From: CAYRTD01 sp964426915
GTDB taxonomy: Bacteria; Bacteroidota; Bacteroidia; Bacteroidales; GCA-2748055
Reading direction: 5' to 3'
Length of the DNA: 30,397 nucleotides
NCBI GenBank assembly: GCA_964426915.1
Contig: CAYRTD010000030.1
Span: 1-30,397 of the forward strand
Below, piece after piece: positions 15,896-25,393 of this stretch. The notes beneath the pieces are model-generated. The model saw nothing but the letters and a program-made list of their open reading frames with translations, made no database searches and was not told where the DNA came from. A program made the translations under genes and the position numbers. The first letter of the stretch is position 1. Every line of letters starts with the position of its first letter.

Positions 15896-17359
15896 ATGGA
15901 TACAAATATTTCCAACCAGATCCGTTTTGCCAACGGAGAATCCATTCCTGTAGAACTGCACAAAGTAAGAATTGTTCAGAAATTGCATTTAAAGCCGGTA
16001 GACGAGCGATTAAAAGCAATAGAAGAGGGTGGATATAATACTTTTTTATTGAACACGAAGGATATTTTTCTTGATATGCTTACCGATAGCGGGACTAATG
16101 CCATGAGTGACAATCAGGTTTCTTCCATGTTACAGGCCGATGATGCCTATGCGGGTTCACAGAGTTTTTACCGGATGGAAAAAGCCCTGAGGGAAGTATT
16201 TGGCAAACAGCTAATTCTGCCTGTTCACCAGGGGCGTGCTGCTGAGAATATCATTTCTCAAACCTTTATCAAGGAAGGAGATATTATTCCCATGAATTAT
16301 CATTTCACGACTACTAAGGCTCATATGGAAATTAACGGTGGTAAGGTTTATGAGATTTATACCGATGAAGCATTGAAAATAAAATCTTCTCATCCTTTCA
16401 AAGGAAATATTGATGCCACACGCTTTATGGAGTTGATTGAAGAATTCGGTGCTGATCGTATCCCTTTCGTCCGCTTTGAAGCTTCTACCAACCTGATAGG
16501 AGGCCAGCCTTATTCAATGGCGAATATGAAGGAAGTAACAGATATCGCAAAGTCCCATGGAATAATGGTAGTTCTTGATGCCAGTCTTATCGGAGAGAAT
16601 GCTTATTTTATCAAGCAGAGGGAAGAAGCTTATAAGAATGCTTCTATAAAGCAGATTTTAAATGAAATGTGTGGGATGGCGGATCTTGTTTACTTTTCAA
16701 GCCGGAAAGTAAGTTCCACGCGTGGCGGAGGAATATGTACCAACAGTAATGAATTGTTCCTGAAAATGCGTGACCTTGTTCCCTTATTTGAAGGTTTTCT
16801 AACTTACGGGGGAATGTCTGTCCGTGAAATTGAAGCCATGGCCGTAGGAATGTACGAAACAACAGACGAGACTATTATCGGGCAATCTCCCTCTTTCATA
16901 GAATATGCAGTTAATAAGCTGGATGATCTGGGTATACCTGTAATAACTCCCGCCGGTGCCCTTGGGTGTCATATTGATGCTATGGGATTCCTTTCTCATG
17001 TACCCCAGGAAGAATATCCCGCCGGTGCACTTGCTGCTGCTCTTTTTATTGTCTCTGGCTGCAGGGGAATGGAAAGAGGAACCATATCAAGCGAAAGAGA
17101 TGAAAACGGAAAGGATATACTTGCAGACATGGAATTGCTTAGACTGGCATTTCCCCGCCGTGTATTTACGCTTTCTCAAACCATGTTCATGCTCGACAGA
17201 GTTAAGTGGTTATATGAAAACCGTGAGTTGATAGGAGGCCTGAAATTTACAGATGAACCTCCCGTGCTTCGTTTCTTCATGGGTCGCCTGGCACCGGTAT
17301 CGGACTGGCCTGATAAGCTGGTGGCAAAATTTAAGAAGGATTTCGGAGATAGCCTTTAG
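15896..17359 (+). CDS. PLP-dependent beta-eliminating lyase, tyrosine phenol-lyase/tryptophanase family
   Basis: 487 residues from the ATG at 15896. An earlier in-frame ATG at 15812 would add 28 Asn/Tyr-rich residues with no family counterpart. The fold-type I PLP enzyme keeps LTDSGTNAMSD, DAYAGSQSFYRME, LPVHQGRAAEN, FTTTKAHME, STNLIGGQP and the cofactor lysine Lys271 (YFSSRK). It cleaves an amino acid side chain to release ammonia and pyruvate. Arg394 (GMERGT) and Phe460 (VLRFF) match positions that, as I recall, distinguish tyrosine phenol-lyase from tryptophanase. The motif around Asp228 is DASLIGENAYF, with Leu231 where both enzymes normally have an arginine near the PLP oxygen, and the residues flanking the lysine also differ. 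The true substrate is uncertain. It stands alone on its strand after the composite repeat. Confidence 0.82.
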   Translation: MDTNISNQIRFANGESIPVELHKVRIVQKLHLKPVDERLKAIEEGGYNTFLLNTKDIFLDMLTDSGTNAMSDNQVSSMLQADDAYAGSQSFYRMEKALREVFGKQLILPVHQGRAAENIISQTFIKEGDIIPMNYHFTTTKAHMEINGGKVYEIYTDEALKIKSSHPFKGNIDATRFMELIEEFGADRIPFVRFEASTNLIGGQPYSMANMKEVTDIAKSHGIMVVLDASLIGENAYFIKQREEAYKNASIKQILNEMCGMADLVYFSSRKVSSTRGGGICTNSNELFLKMRDLVPLFEGFLTYGGMSVREIEAMAVGMYETTDETIIGQSPSFIEYAVNKLDDLGIPVITPAGALGCHIDAMGFLSHVPQEEYPAGALAAALFIVSGCRGMERGTISSERDENGKDILADMELLRLAFPRRVFTLSQTMFMLDRVKWLYENRELIGGLKFTDEPPVLRFFMGRLAPVSDWPDKLVAKFKKDFGDSL

Positions 17360-17555
17360 GTTTAACCTGAATTTTATCTGGCTCATACTGGTAACAGACT
17401 CCCTTAACAGGATAGTACCCTTCAATATCCACAACCAGCTTGAAGCCTGGCATGTAAATTCAGAGTTTGACAGGGTGTTTTTGTTCCCTGTGATTGAGAA
17501 TAGGGTTTATGAAGTATTGTAAGGTAGTTAGCGATCTGCCGTGAACTATTATGGT

Positions 17556-18845
17556 CTACAAAACCTCTCCAACCAAAAAGGTACTACCCCCTACAAAAAT
17601 AACATCTTCAGGTAGGGCATTTTTCCTTGCTGCTTCGAGAGCTTCTGAGGATCTGCTGTAACTCTCACCCTGAAGATCAAATTCAGATGCCAGTTCGCGA
17701 AGTATACGCTCATTCATGGAACGGGGAATATCGGCTTTAGTGAAGTAATATTGGGCATCGGGAGGCATCAGGCGAAGTATTCTGCCGGGATTTTTATCGG
17801 ATACCATTCCCCAAACGATATGGAGTTTTTTACGGGGAAGAGTGTTGAGTTGTTCCATTACGATTTGAATTCCTTCTGCATTGTGGGCTGTATCGCAGAT
17901 TACAAGTGGATTATATTCTATTTCTTCCCAGCGCCCCCTTAATCCTGTTAATTTTTTAACCTGTTTTAATCCGTTTTCAACATGAGAATTAGTGATCTCT
18001 AATGCTTCCTTTTTTAAGACTTCGATGCTTGTAAGAACTGTCAGAATGTTTTTTTCCTGGTATTTTCCGGTGAGATCCGTATTTAAACTGATTTTTTGGG
18101 AATTCTTATGGACGCTGATCTGAATGTTCATTGAACGGTCTTTATCCATCAGACTGAAGTCAACCGACAGACCCTCCCATACAGAAAAAAGTCTTGCATT
18201 CTTCTCCCTGGCTTTTTTCTCAAATACCGGAAAGGTTTCAGGATGAAATTCACCGATTACTACCGGAATACCGGATTTGATTATTCCGGCTTTCTCACCT
18301 GCTATTTCCGTAAGTGAGTCTCCTAAAAAACGGGTATGGTCAAGGCCTATATTTGTTATGATTGATAAAAGAGGATTTATAATATTTGTAGAATCGAGTC
18401 TTCCTCCCATACCAGTTTCTATAACGGCAATATCAACATTTGCTTTCTTAAAATATAAAAAAGCGAGATCGACAGTCATTTCAAAGAAAGAGGGCTTCAG
18501 CTCTTCGATCTGGTTTATGTTGTTATTGACATAATTAACAACCTCCTGTTCCGGGATCATTTTCCCGTTAACCCTTATACGTTCCCGGAAATCTTTCAGA
18601 TGGGGAGAAGTGTAGAGTCCAGTTTTGTACCCAGCTTTCTGAAGCACTGATGCGATCATATGAGAAACAGAACCTTTGCCATTTGTTCCGGCAACGTGAA
18701 TGGTCCTGAAACTTTTATGAGGATGATCATGCAAGCTGTCAAGTTTTCTGCTGGTATCCAGGTTGTTTTTATATGCAGCTGCTCCCAGCCGCTGATACAT
18801 GGGAAGGCTTGAATATAGAAAACCGATGCTTTCCTGGTAATTCAT
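17556..18845 (-). CDS. folC: Dihydrofolate/folylpolyglutamate synthase
   Basis: A 429-residue Mur-ligase-type enzyme that adds glutamate to dihydropteroate and folates using ATP. The P-loop GTNGKGS is at residues 53-59, GLYTSPHLKDFRERIRVNG at about 76-94, and the metal/omega-loop motif ETGMGGRLDSTN at 143-154. DTAHNAEG and the C-terminal VGGSTFLVGEVL complete the family pattern. It is cytoplasmic. The start codon follows the nitroreductase stop with no gap, so the two are probably translated together. Confidence 0.95.
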   Translation of the reverse strand: MNYQESIGFLYSSLPMYQRLGAAAYKNNLDTSRKLDSLHDHPHKSFRTIHVAGTNGKGSVSHMIASVLQKAGYKTGLYTSPHLKDFRERIRVNGKMIPEQEVVNYVNNNINQIEELKPSFFEMTVDLAFLYFKKANVDIAVIETGMGGRLDSTNIINPLLSIITNIGLDHTRFLGDSLTEIAGEKAGIIKSGIPVVIGEFHPETFPVFEKKAREKNARLFSVWEGLSVDFSLMDKDRSMNIQISVHKNSQKISLNTDLTGKYQEKNILTVLTSIEVLKKEALEITNSHVENGLKQVKKLTGLRGRWEEIEYNPLVICDTAHNAEGIQIVMEQLNTLPRKKLHIVWGMVSDKNPGRILRLMPPDAQYYFTKADIPRSMNERILRELASEFDLQGESYSRSSEALEAARKNALPEDVIFVGGSTFLVGEVL

Positions 18846-19367
18846 TTAGTATTTATTATCCCATTTGTTCCGGAACACTTTAGACAGGTCAAACCTTTCA
18901 GGATAACTTTTTTCTTCATCGGGGTAGCCCAGACTTACGATTGCGAAGGGTTTAACATTAGCCGGCAGTTCAAATAATTTGGCTATTTCCTGCATTCTTT
19001 GTGCCCGTGGATAAACTCCGATCCAGCAGGAACCTATTTCCATTCCGTGGGCTGCAAGCAAAATATTTTCCGTGGCTGCCCCGCAATCGGCAATCCAGTA
19101 CCCATCTCCGTGCTGGAGGTTTTCGTCTCCGCAAACAAGAATAGCATGACTGGCTGATTGAAGCATTTTGGAATTTGGGTGAATTTCCATAATCTCATCG
19201 AATATTTTTTTATCCTCAATAAGGATAAAATGCCAGGGTTGCTTGTTAACCGCGGAGGGAGCGTACTGAGCTGCCTTTAAGATCTTCATAATTTCTTCCT
19301 CCCCGATGGGTTTGGATTTGTATTTGCGGATGCTTCTGCGTGTAAGAATACGATCGTAAAAATTCAT
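18846..19367 (-). CDS. Nitroreductase family FMN oxidoreductase
   Basis: A compact 173-residue member of the nitroreductase family. RRSIRKYKSKPI (10-21) and APSAVNKQPWHFILIED provide FMN-phosphate contacts, and NILLAAHGMEIGSCWIGVYPR is the dimer/FMN region. Such enzymes are cytoplasmic homodimers that reduce nitro compounds, quinones or flavins with NAD(P)H; the real substrate cannot be read from sequence. It is followed without spacing by folC. The promoter should lie in 19368-19646, which contains an eroded repeat. Confidence 0.9.
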   Translation of the reverse strand: MNFYDRILTRRSIRKYKSKPIGEEEIMKILKAAQYAPSAVNKQPWHFILIEDKKIFDEIMEIHPNSKMLQSASHAILVCGDENLQHGDGYWIADCGAATENILLAAHGMEIGSCWIGVYPRAQRMQEIAKLFELPANVKPFAIVSLGYPDEEKSYPERFDLSKVFRNKWDNKY

Positions 19368-19380
19368 AGTTAATTTATTT

Positions 19381-19556
19381 AAGGTCTCAACAAAATTCTG
19401 GAAACCGGGTGAAACGAGCTCAAGAGGTCAATAAAACCAATTAGATCCCTCGACTAAGGCGCGGGATCAGTTCGACCAAATGATTTTGAAAACCAAAACC
19501 ATAGTCTCACGGAATTAACACTGAATGAGCAAACGAACACCTAAGACAAACACTTT
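19381..19556 (+). repeat. Probable eroded copy of the MITE-like family
   Basis: The left part AAGGTCTCAACAAAATTCTGG followed by AACGAGCTCAAG resembles the left half of the other copies. The right end AGACAAACACT resembles GACAGACACT. Positions 19441-19530 share a module with 15600-15674 in copy C (GATTTTGAAAACCAAA, CATAGTCTCAC), here with an extra segment that makes GATCCC...GGGATC an inverted repeat. Membership in the family is less certain than for the other copies. Confidence 0.5.
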
Positions 19557-19646
19557 TTAGTTTATCAACAAGTTATCAACGACAGTGCCTGTGTATTATT
19601 TATTATTTTTAGCAAGTACAAATTTAGATAAATCATTACAGATTAC

Positions 19647-20975
19647 ATGAAGAAAGAAAAAAAGATCTTTATCCTTGACACCAATGTACTCCTCCATGAC
19701 TACAGATGTATTTATAACTTCGAGGAAAATGACATCATTATTCCCATTACAGTACTTGAAGAACTTGACAGGTTCAAGAAGGGGAATGATATTATCAATT
19801 TCCAGGCAAGGGAATTTACCCGGGAACTGGACAAAATATCCGGCGACCAATTATTTAACGGAGGCTTACCTCTTGGCAAAAAGATGGGAAAGCTTGCAAT
19901 TGAAACCGGTAAGCCCTTCTCAGAAAAGCTGAAAAATTCTTTTCCGGAAAATACCCCGGATCACCGTATCCTGGCCATCGCTGAACATCTTTGTGCAAAA
20001 TTTGAAAGAAGGTCCGCAATACTGGTAACCAAAGATATAAACCTGAGAATGAAAGCCAAATCACTCGGGATCATGTCTCAGGATTACCAGAATGATATGG
20101 TGAAGAATATAGATGATATATACAAAGATGTAAATGTTATTGAAAATGCTCCTGAGCAAGCTATAAATAATCTCTATAAGAAACATGAGGGAATTCCTTT
20201 AAAGGAATTTGAGATGAAAGATCTGCCGGTCCCTCATCAGTATTTTATTTTTAAAAATAATAATGCCAGTGCCCTGGCTCATTATGATCCTTTCAATCAG
20301 GTTATTAACAGGGTTGAGAAATTAAAGACTTACGGGATCGATCCGCGAAATGCAGAACAGACTTTTGCACTGGATGCATTGCTAAGGCCTGAGGTGCAGC
20401 TTGTTGCGCTTACCGGAAAAGCCGGTACCGGAAAAACGCTTCTTGCCCTTGCCGCTGCACTCCACCAAAGAAAAATGTATACACAGATTTTCCTTGCAAG
20501 ACCCATAATGCCTCTGGCGAATCGCGATCTGGGGTTTCTGCCGGGTGATGTAAATGAAAAGATCGGTCCGTATATGCAACCCCTTTTTGATAATCTGGCA
20601 GTTATTAAACAAAAGTATACGGCTTCCTCCAAGGAGTTTCAGAAAATTGAAGAGATGCAGAAAACCGATAAACTGGTAATTACTCCCCTGGCTTACATCA
20701 GGGGAAGAAGTCTTTCAAGGATCTTTTTTATTGTGGATGAAGCCCAGAACCTTACTCCTCATGAAGTGAAGACAATTATTACAAGGGCAGGGGAAGGGAC
20801 AAAAATGATTTTTACCGGCGATATTCAACAAATAGACTCTCCTTATCTCGATACCAAATCAAACGGACTTTCATATCTTGCCGACCGAATGAGGGGGCAG
20901 GATATTTTTGCCCACGTCAATCTTGTTAAAGGAGAAAGAAGTTATCTCGCCGATCTTGCGAGTAATCTTCTCTGA
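19647..20975 (+). CDS. PIN-PhoH fusion protein (PhoH2-type ATPase/ribonuclease)
   Basis: 442 residues. An N-terminal PIN nuclease domain (about 7-150) has candidate acidic residues Asp11 (LDTNVLLHD), Glu38 (VLEELDRF) and the aspartates in TPDHRILAIA and LVTKDINLR. A C-terminal PhoH ATPase domain (about 235-435) has Walker A GKAGTGKT at 257-264, ARPIMPLANRDLGFLPG, and Walker B FFIVDEAQN near 362, then MIFTGDIQQID. Fusions of this kind (PhoH2) unwind and cut RNA in studied relatives, so a cytoplasmic RNA-processing or stress role is likely. It is monocistronic, with a strong terminator after it. Confidence 0.92.
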   Translation: MKKEKKIFILDTNVLLHDYRCIYNFEENDIIIPITVLEELDRFKKGNDIINFQAREFTRELDKISGDQLFNGGLPLGKKMGKLAIETGKPFSEKLKNSFPENTPDHRILAIAEHLCAKFERRSAILVTKDINLRMKAKSLGIMSQDYQNDMVKNIDDIYKDVNVIENAPEQAINNLYKKHEGIPLKEFEMKDLPVPHQYFIFKNNNASALAHYDPFNQVINRVEKLKTYGIDPRNAEQTFALDALLRPEVQLVALTGKAGTGKTLLALAAALHQRKMYTQIFLARPIMPLANRDLGFLPGDVNEKIGPYMQPLFDNLAVIKQKYTASSKEFQKIEEMQKTDKLVITPLAYIRGRSLSRIFFIVDEAQNLTPHEVKTIITRAGEGTKMIFTGDIQQIDSPYLDTKSNGLSYLADRMRGQDIFAHVNLVKGERSYLADLASNLL

Positions 20976-21010
20976 AATTTGTTCTTGTTGCATCCTGTAT
21001 GCACCTGTAT

Positions 21011-21059
21011 ACCGGAACCCGAATAGTTTGGCGTGTTTATGAGGGTTCCGGTTTTTTTT
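21011..21059 (+). terminator. Rho-independent terminator after the PIN-PhoH gene
   Basis: The 10-bp stem ACCGGAACCC (21011-21020) pairs with GGGTTCCGGT (21043-21052), followed by eight Ts. The loop is long (22 bases). It separates the PhoH gene from the sixA operon. Confidence 0.88.
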
Positions 21060-21086
21060 GTATTTTGCAGAATAGATTCCAAGCCA

Positions 21087-21578
21087 ATGAAGAAACTTAT
21101 TATTGTTCGTCATGGAAAATCATCATGGGACCTGAATCGGGTTAAGGACATTGACAGACCGCTCACAGAAAGGGGGATTTCGGACGGGTATAAAATGGCG
21201 GAAATTATGCTACACCATGGACATAAGCCTGACCTGATAATAAGCAGCAATGCCTGCAGGGCCCTGCATTCCGCTGTTATTTTCCACAGAGTTTTTGGAC
21301 TTGCTCCGGCACTATTGCAAACCGATCCTCATCTTTATCTCGCCGGGATTGATGAAATACTTAACGTGATCTATGGTAATGATGATGAAAACAGATCTCT
21401 TATGATTTTTGGTCATAATCCCGGATTCACTGACATTGCAAATTATCTCTCCAATATGGACATTTCAAATGTACCTACCACGGGAGTCGTTATTCTTGAA
21501 TTTGATACAGACAGGTGGATTGACATAGATCGTAAGTTGGTGACGAATGAAATCTTTGAATTTCCCCGGAAGAATTAG
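21087..21578 (+). CDS. sixA: SixA-type histidine phosphatase
   Basis: 163 residues from the ATG at 21087 (MKKLIIVRHGKSSWD). A longer frame from 21033 would start inside the terminator stem and is rejected. The phosphoglycerate-mutase-like fold shows the catalytic RHG (8-10) and the second histidine in IFGHNPGFTD. SixA proteins remove phosphate from phosphohistidine, for instance on signalling proteins; the actual target here is unknown. It is the first gene of a plus-strand run, 20 bases before ppk1, and the pairing hints at a phosphate-related role (inference). Confidence 0.88.
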   Translation: MKKLIIVRHGKSSWDLNRVKDIDRPLTERGISDGYKMAEIMLHHGHKPDLIISSNACRALHSAVIFHRVFGLAPALLQTDPHLYLAGIDEILNVIYGNDDENRSLMIFGHNPGFTDIANYLSNMDISNVPTTGVVILEFDTDRWIDIDRKLVTNEIFEFPRKN

Positions 21579-21598
21579 AAATATTATCTTTGTGACCT

Positions 21599-23659
21599 AT
21601 GAAAAGCAAAAAACTGACTAATCGGGAAATAAGTTGGCTTTTTTTTAATGAAAGAGTACTTCAGGAAGCCGCCGACAGAAATGTACCTCTGGTGGAGAGG
21701 ATGCGATTTCTGGGTATTTTTTCAAATAACCTGGATGAGTTTTTTAAGGTAAGGGTTGCTACCATTAAAAGAATGATCGATATTGAGGATAAAACCGGAA
21801 GGCCCAATAAAGAAAAACCCAAGGAGATTCTGAACGAGATACAGCAAATTGTAATACGGCTGCAAAAAAGATTCGAAACTATTTATGAAGAAATAAAGGA
21901 AGAACTCAGCAAGGAAAGGATCAATATTATAAATGAAACCCAGTTAAATAAACGAAAAGCGGAATTCGTCGACAAATATTTCCAGGAGAAAGTATTACCA
22001 GTACTTACTCCAATTATGTTGCATAATGTTAAGGACTTTCCCCGACTTAAAGATAAATCCATTTATCTGGCCGTAAAAATGACCAGTAAAAACCCGGCTG
22101 TTGATATGGAATATGCTATTATCGAAATTCCTACCGACCGTCTCGGAAGGTTTTTGGTCTTTCCCATCAGGAGTAGGAAATATATTATTTTGCTCGACGA
22201 TGTCATACGCTTTGATCTTAAGAGCCTGTTCAGTCAGTTTAAATTCGACCATTTTGAGGCCTACACCATAAAGCTAACCCGGGATGCAGAACTTGATATT
22301 GATAACGATCTTTCTAAAAGTTTTCTCGAAAAGATTGACGAATCGGTTAGTGATCGAAAAATCGGACAAGCTGTTCGTTTTGTTTACGACAAATCTATTC
22401 CTACCGATCTTTTAAATTACCTGATACGCAGACTTGAACTGGATGAAGGCGACAATCTTATTCCCGGTGGACGATATCATAACTTTAAAGATTTCATGAA
22501 TTTTCCAAATCTTGGAAAAAGTCATCTTCGGTATGATTATAAACCACCTGTTACACATCCCAGAATTAAGAATAATACGAGTATATTCGATATTATTTCC
22601 GAGAAAGATCTGATGCTTCACTTTCCTTACCAGACCTTTAATCATTATATCAACTGGTTGAGAGAGGCCTCAATGGATCCCGATGTTGTCTCCATCAGAA
22701 CCACTCTGTACCGTGTTGCGCATAACTCAGCGGTTATTAATGCCCTGATAAATGGCGCACTGAACGGGAAGCAAGTCGTGGTTAATATTGAACTTCAGGC
22801 CCGTTTTGATGAAAAATCCAATATTTACTGGTCAAAAAAGCTCGAAGACGCCGGTGTAAGGGTTACATTTGGAATTCAGGGTTTAAAGGTCCATTCGAAA
22901 TTAACACTTATAACAAGAGAAGAAAATGGAGAACTTGTCCATTATGGTGCTGTGGGAACGGGAAATTTTCATGAGGGGACAGCAAATGTATACTCTGATC
23001 TGTTAATGCTGACAAAAAATAAGGAGATCAACGAGGATATAATTAAAGTATTCGATTTCTTTGATAATAGTTATCGGAATTACTCCTATAAGCATCTTAT
23101 CGTTTCACCCAACTTTCAACGTAAGAAGCTTTCTGCCCTTATTGATTATGAAATTAAGAATTCCCAGGCAGGGAAATCAGCCTTTATAATTATAAAGATT
23201 AATAGTCTGGTTGACACCGAGATGATACAAAAACTCTATCAGGCAAATAATGCTGGTGTAAAGATTAAGCTGATAGTTCGGGGTATTTGTTCTCTCATAC
23301 CAGGAATAGAGGGACAGAGTGAAAATATCGAAGCTGTCAGTATCGTAGATAAATATCTGGAGCATTCAAGGATCTTTGTATTTGCCAATGGGGGAGATGA
23401 GCTTTTCTATATCTCTTCTGCCGACTGGATGACCAGAAATCTTGATCATAGGATCGAAGTAAGTTCTCCTGTCTTTGATAAGGATCTTCAGAATGAATTA
23501 ATGGATATCATCAATATTCAGCTGAAAGATAATGTGAAGGCCAGAATAATTGATGAAAAGCAATCAAACAAATACAAAAAATCCCATTCCTCCAAATCAA
23601 TACGTTCACAAATTGAGCTGAATAATTATTATAAAGCAATGAGTGAATCAAACAAATAA
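21599..23659 (+). CDS. ppk1: Polyphosphate kinase 1
   Basis: A 686-residue enzyme that reversibly builds polyphosphate from ATP. The N-terminal domain is recognisable (NREISWLFFNERVLQEA, FLGIFSNNLDEFFKVRVAT). The phospholipase-D-like catalytic part includes ARFDEKSNIYWSKKLEDAG, then KVHSKLTLITRE with His432 as the likely autophosphorylated histidine, and GTGNFHEGTANVYSDL. A second histidine occurs in RNLDHRIEVSSPV. Length is normal and the protein is membrane associated or cytoplasmic in relatives. It sits between sixA and an inositol-monophosphatase-like gene in one transcription unit. Confidence 0.96.
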   Translation: MKSKKLTNREISWLFFNERVLQEAADRNVPLVERMRFLGIFSNNLDEFFKVRVATIKRMIDIEDKTGRPNKEKPKEILNEIQQIVIRLQKRFETIYEEIKEELSKERINIINETQLNKRKAEFVDKYFQEKVLPVLTPIMLHNVKDFPRLKDKSIYLAVKMTSKNPAVDMEYAIIEIPTDRLGRFLVFPIRSRKYIILLDDVIRFDLKSLFSQFKFDHFEAYTIKLTRDAELDIDNDLSKSFLEKIDESVSDRKIGQAVRFVYDKSIPTDLLNYLIRRLELDEGDNLIPGGRYHNFKDFMNFPNLGKSHLRYDYKPPVTHPRIKNNTSIFDIISEKDLMLHFPYQTFNHYINWLREASMDPDVVSIRTTLYRVAHNSAVINALINGALNGKQVVVNIELQARFDEKSNIYWSKKLEDAGVRVTFGIQGLKVHSKLTLITREENGELVHYGAVGTGNFHEGTANVYSDLLMLTKNKEINEDIIKVFDFFDNSYRNYSYKHLIVSPNFQRKKLSALIDYEIKNSQAGKSAFIIIKINSLVDTEMIQKLYQANNAGVKIKLIVRGICSLIPGIEGQSENIEAVSIVDKYLEHSRIFVFANGGDELFYISSADWMTRNLDHRIEVSSPVFDKDLQNELMDIINIQLKDNVKARIIDEKQSNKYKKSHSSKSIRSQIELNNYYKAMSESNK

Positions 23660-23666
23660 TTTTTAT

Positions 23667-24461
23667 ATGGATTATTCTGGTTTATGTGAGAAGGTCAGGT
23701 CAATTGTGATGGAAACAGCTGTCTATATCGAATCTGAACTAAAAAAGAACCCCCGGATCTCTAAGGAGGCAAAAGGAATGCATAATTATGTTACCCATGT
23801 GGATAAGAATGCTGAAAGGATGCTTGTTGAAAAACTTGGATCATTATTGCCAGGTTCAGGCTTTATAGCGGAAGAGGGCACGAGCAATAAAAAAGGGGAT
23901 GAATACAATTGGATCATTGATCCTCTTGACGGAACTACCAATTACATTCATGGATTGCCTCCCTATGCCGTGTCGGTAGGACTAATGGAAAAAAAAGAGA
24001 TCGTTGTAGGGGTGATTTATGAAATGGGCCTTCATGAGTGTTTTTATGCATGGAAGGACGGTCCGGCTTATCTGAATGAAAAAGTGATTCATGTTACCGA
24101 CACTTCCACTGTAACAGATTCGCTTATTGCAACGGGATTCCCATATACCAATTATAAATACCTGAACGGGTTTATGGAAAGTATCAGATACTTCATGAAG
24201 AATTCACATGGGTTGCGCAGACTTGGGTCTGCTGCAACTGATATTGCATATACTGCATGCGGACGTTTTGATGGTTTTTATGAATATGGTCTTCATCCCT
24301 GGGATGTCGCAGCCGGTTCCCTTATACTCAGACAGGCCGGAGGAAAGGTAGGTAATTTCGACGGAGAACCAGATTATTTGTTCAGTGAAGAAATAATTGC
24401 GACGAATTATGCTATTTTTGATGAGTTTCAGCAAATCATCAGAAAAATAATCAGGGAATGA
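23667..24461 (+). CDS. Inositol monophosphatase family protein
   Basis: 264 residues using the ATG at 23667 (MDYSGLCEKV), which matches the usual start of Bacteroidota members. An ATG at 23643 would add eight residues and overlap ppk1 by 17 bases. Mg2+-dependent phosphatase motifs are intact: EE at 69-70, DPLDGTTN at 85-92 and WDVAAGSLILRQAGG beginning at Trp212. Substrates in the family include inositol phosphates, fructose-1,6-bisphosphate and 3'-phosphoadenosine 5'-phosphate; the sequence does not decide. Its stop overlaps the next start (ATGA), so it is coupled to the acyltransferase gene. Confidence 0.9.
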   Translation: MDYSGLCEKVRSIVMETAVYIESELKKNPRISKEAKGMHNYVTHVDKNAERMLVEKLGSLLPGSGFIAEEGTSNKKGDEYNWIIDPLDGTTNYIHGLPPYAVSVGLMEKKEIVVGVIYEMGLHECFYAWKDGPAYLNEKVIHVTDTSTVTDSLIATGFPYTNYKYLNGFMESIRYFMKNSHGLRRLGSAATDIAYTACGRFDGFYEYGLHPWDVAAGSLILRQAGGKVGNFDGEPDYLFSEEIIATNYAIFDEFQQIIRKIIRE

Positions 24462-25390
24462 CCAAATCCATTTTGACCGCGATAAGCTACTATTTTCTGA
24501 GGATTCTTTCATTTTTGCCTTTTGCTCTTCTGAACGCAATCGGAAGCTTTGTGTTCTTTCTTCTTGATAAGGTAATTCATTACCGGAAAAAAATTATTTT
24601 GAGAAATCTCAGGAATGCCTTTCCCCAAAAAAGCGACGAGGAACTGAAAAGAATTACTACAGGTTTTTATCGGTATTTTTCCAGGCTATTGATTGAAAAT
24701 GTTAAAATGTTTAATTTATCTGTCAATGAATTACAGAACCGCATAAAACTGGAAAATCCGGAGGTAATAGAAAATTTCTTTAAAGAAGGATCGGATATCG
24801 CGGTAATGGCAGCCCATTATGGGAACTGGGAATGGTTACTTGGTTTGCGTAAAGATATTCCCCATCACTGCCTGGGTATATATAAATCGTTGAACAACAA
24901 GCGATTTGACAATTTTTTCAAGTCTCACCGTTCCCGGTATGGCACAGAAATGGTTAATATGCGTGAGGTACCCAGAGTATTACTGAAGCATTCCGGAAAT
25001 AATTTGTCAACTCTAACCGTTTTTATTTCCGACCAGTCGCCTGTATGGGAAGAAATTCAGTATTGGACTGAATTTCTTAATCAGGAAACTCCAGTATATT
25101 TAGGAGCCGAAAAATTAGCAAAGAAAATGAAGATGGCAGTTGTTTATTTCCGGGTAAAAGTGCAACCGAAAAATACTTATACTGTTGAAGCAATTCCAGT
25201 TACTCCGGATGCTTCAAAGGAAGAAGAATTTGTTATTACCGAGTGTTACCTGAAGTTACTTGAAGAAGACATAATCAGAGAGCCTGAATACTGGTTGTGG
25301 TCACACAGAAGATGGAAACTAACAGAAAAAAAGCGTAACTTAGAAAAGCAGGGGATATATCGTTTTGAAGGAAAACAAAGGAAGAAGTAA
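24458..25390 (+). CDS. Lipid A biosynthesis-type lysophospholipid acyltransferase (LpxL/HtrB family)
   Basis: 310 residues. An N-terminal membrane segment (about 8-38) is followed by the acyltransferase domain with the HX4(D/E) motif His120-Glu125 (AAHYGNWEW). The TVFISDQSP segment and the C-terminal EPEYWLWSHRRWK are typical of LpxL/LpxM-type late acyltransferases, which add acyl chains to lipid A at the inner membrane. The precise acyl donor and position are not predictable. It is overlapped by four bases with the upstream gene and lies 3 bases before the glycosyltransferase gene. Confidence 0.92.
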   Translation: MTKSILTAISYYFLRILSFLPFALLNAIGSFVFFLLDKVIHYRKKIILRNLRNAFPQKSDEELKRITTGFYRYFSRLLIENVKMFNLSVNELQNRIKLENPEVIENFFKEGSDIAVMAAHYGNWEWLLGLRKDIPHHCLGIYKSLNNKRFDNFFKSHRSRYGTEMVNMREVPRVLLKHSGNNLSTLTVFISDQSPVWEEIQYWTEFLNQETPVYLGAEKLAKKMKMAVVYFRVKVQPKNTYTVEAIPVTPDASKEEEFVITECYLKLLEEDIIREPEYWLWSHRRWKLTEKKRNLEKQGIYRFEGKQRKK

Positions 25391-25393
25391 ATT

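Noticed and set aside
17331..17453. 40-residue minus-strand frame (MPGFKLVVDIEGYYPVKGVC...) between the lyase gene and folC
   Set aside because: It looks somewhat protein-like but overlaps the lyase 3' end, has a stop just upstream in frame and matches nothing I recognise. It may be a gene fragment.
19562..19580. Two TTATCAAC motifs resembling DnaA boxes (another at about 15070)
   Set aside because: Each deviates from the TTATNCACA consensus, there is no cluster or dnaA gene, and the pattern fits chance in AT-rich DNA.
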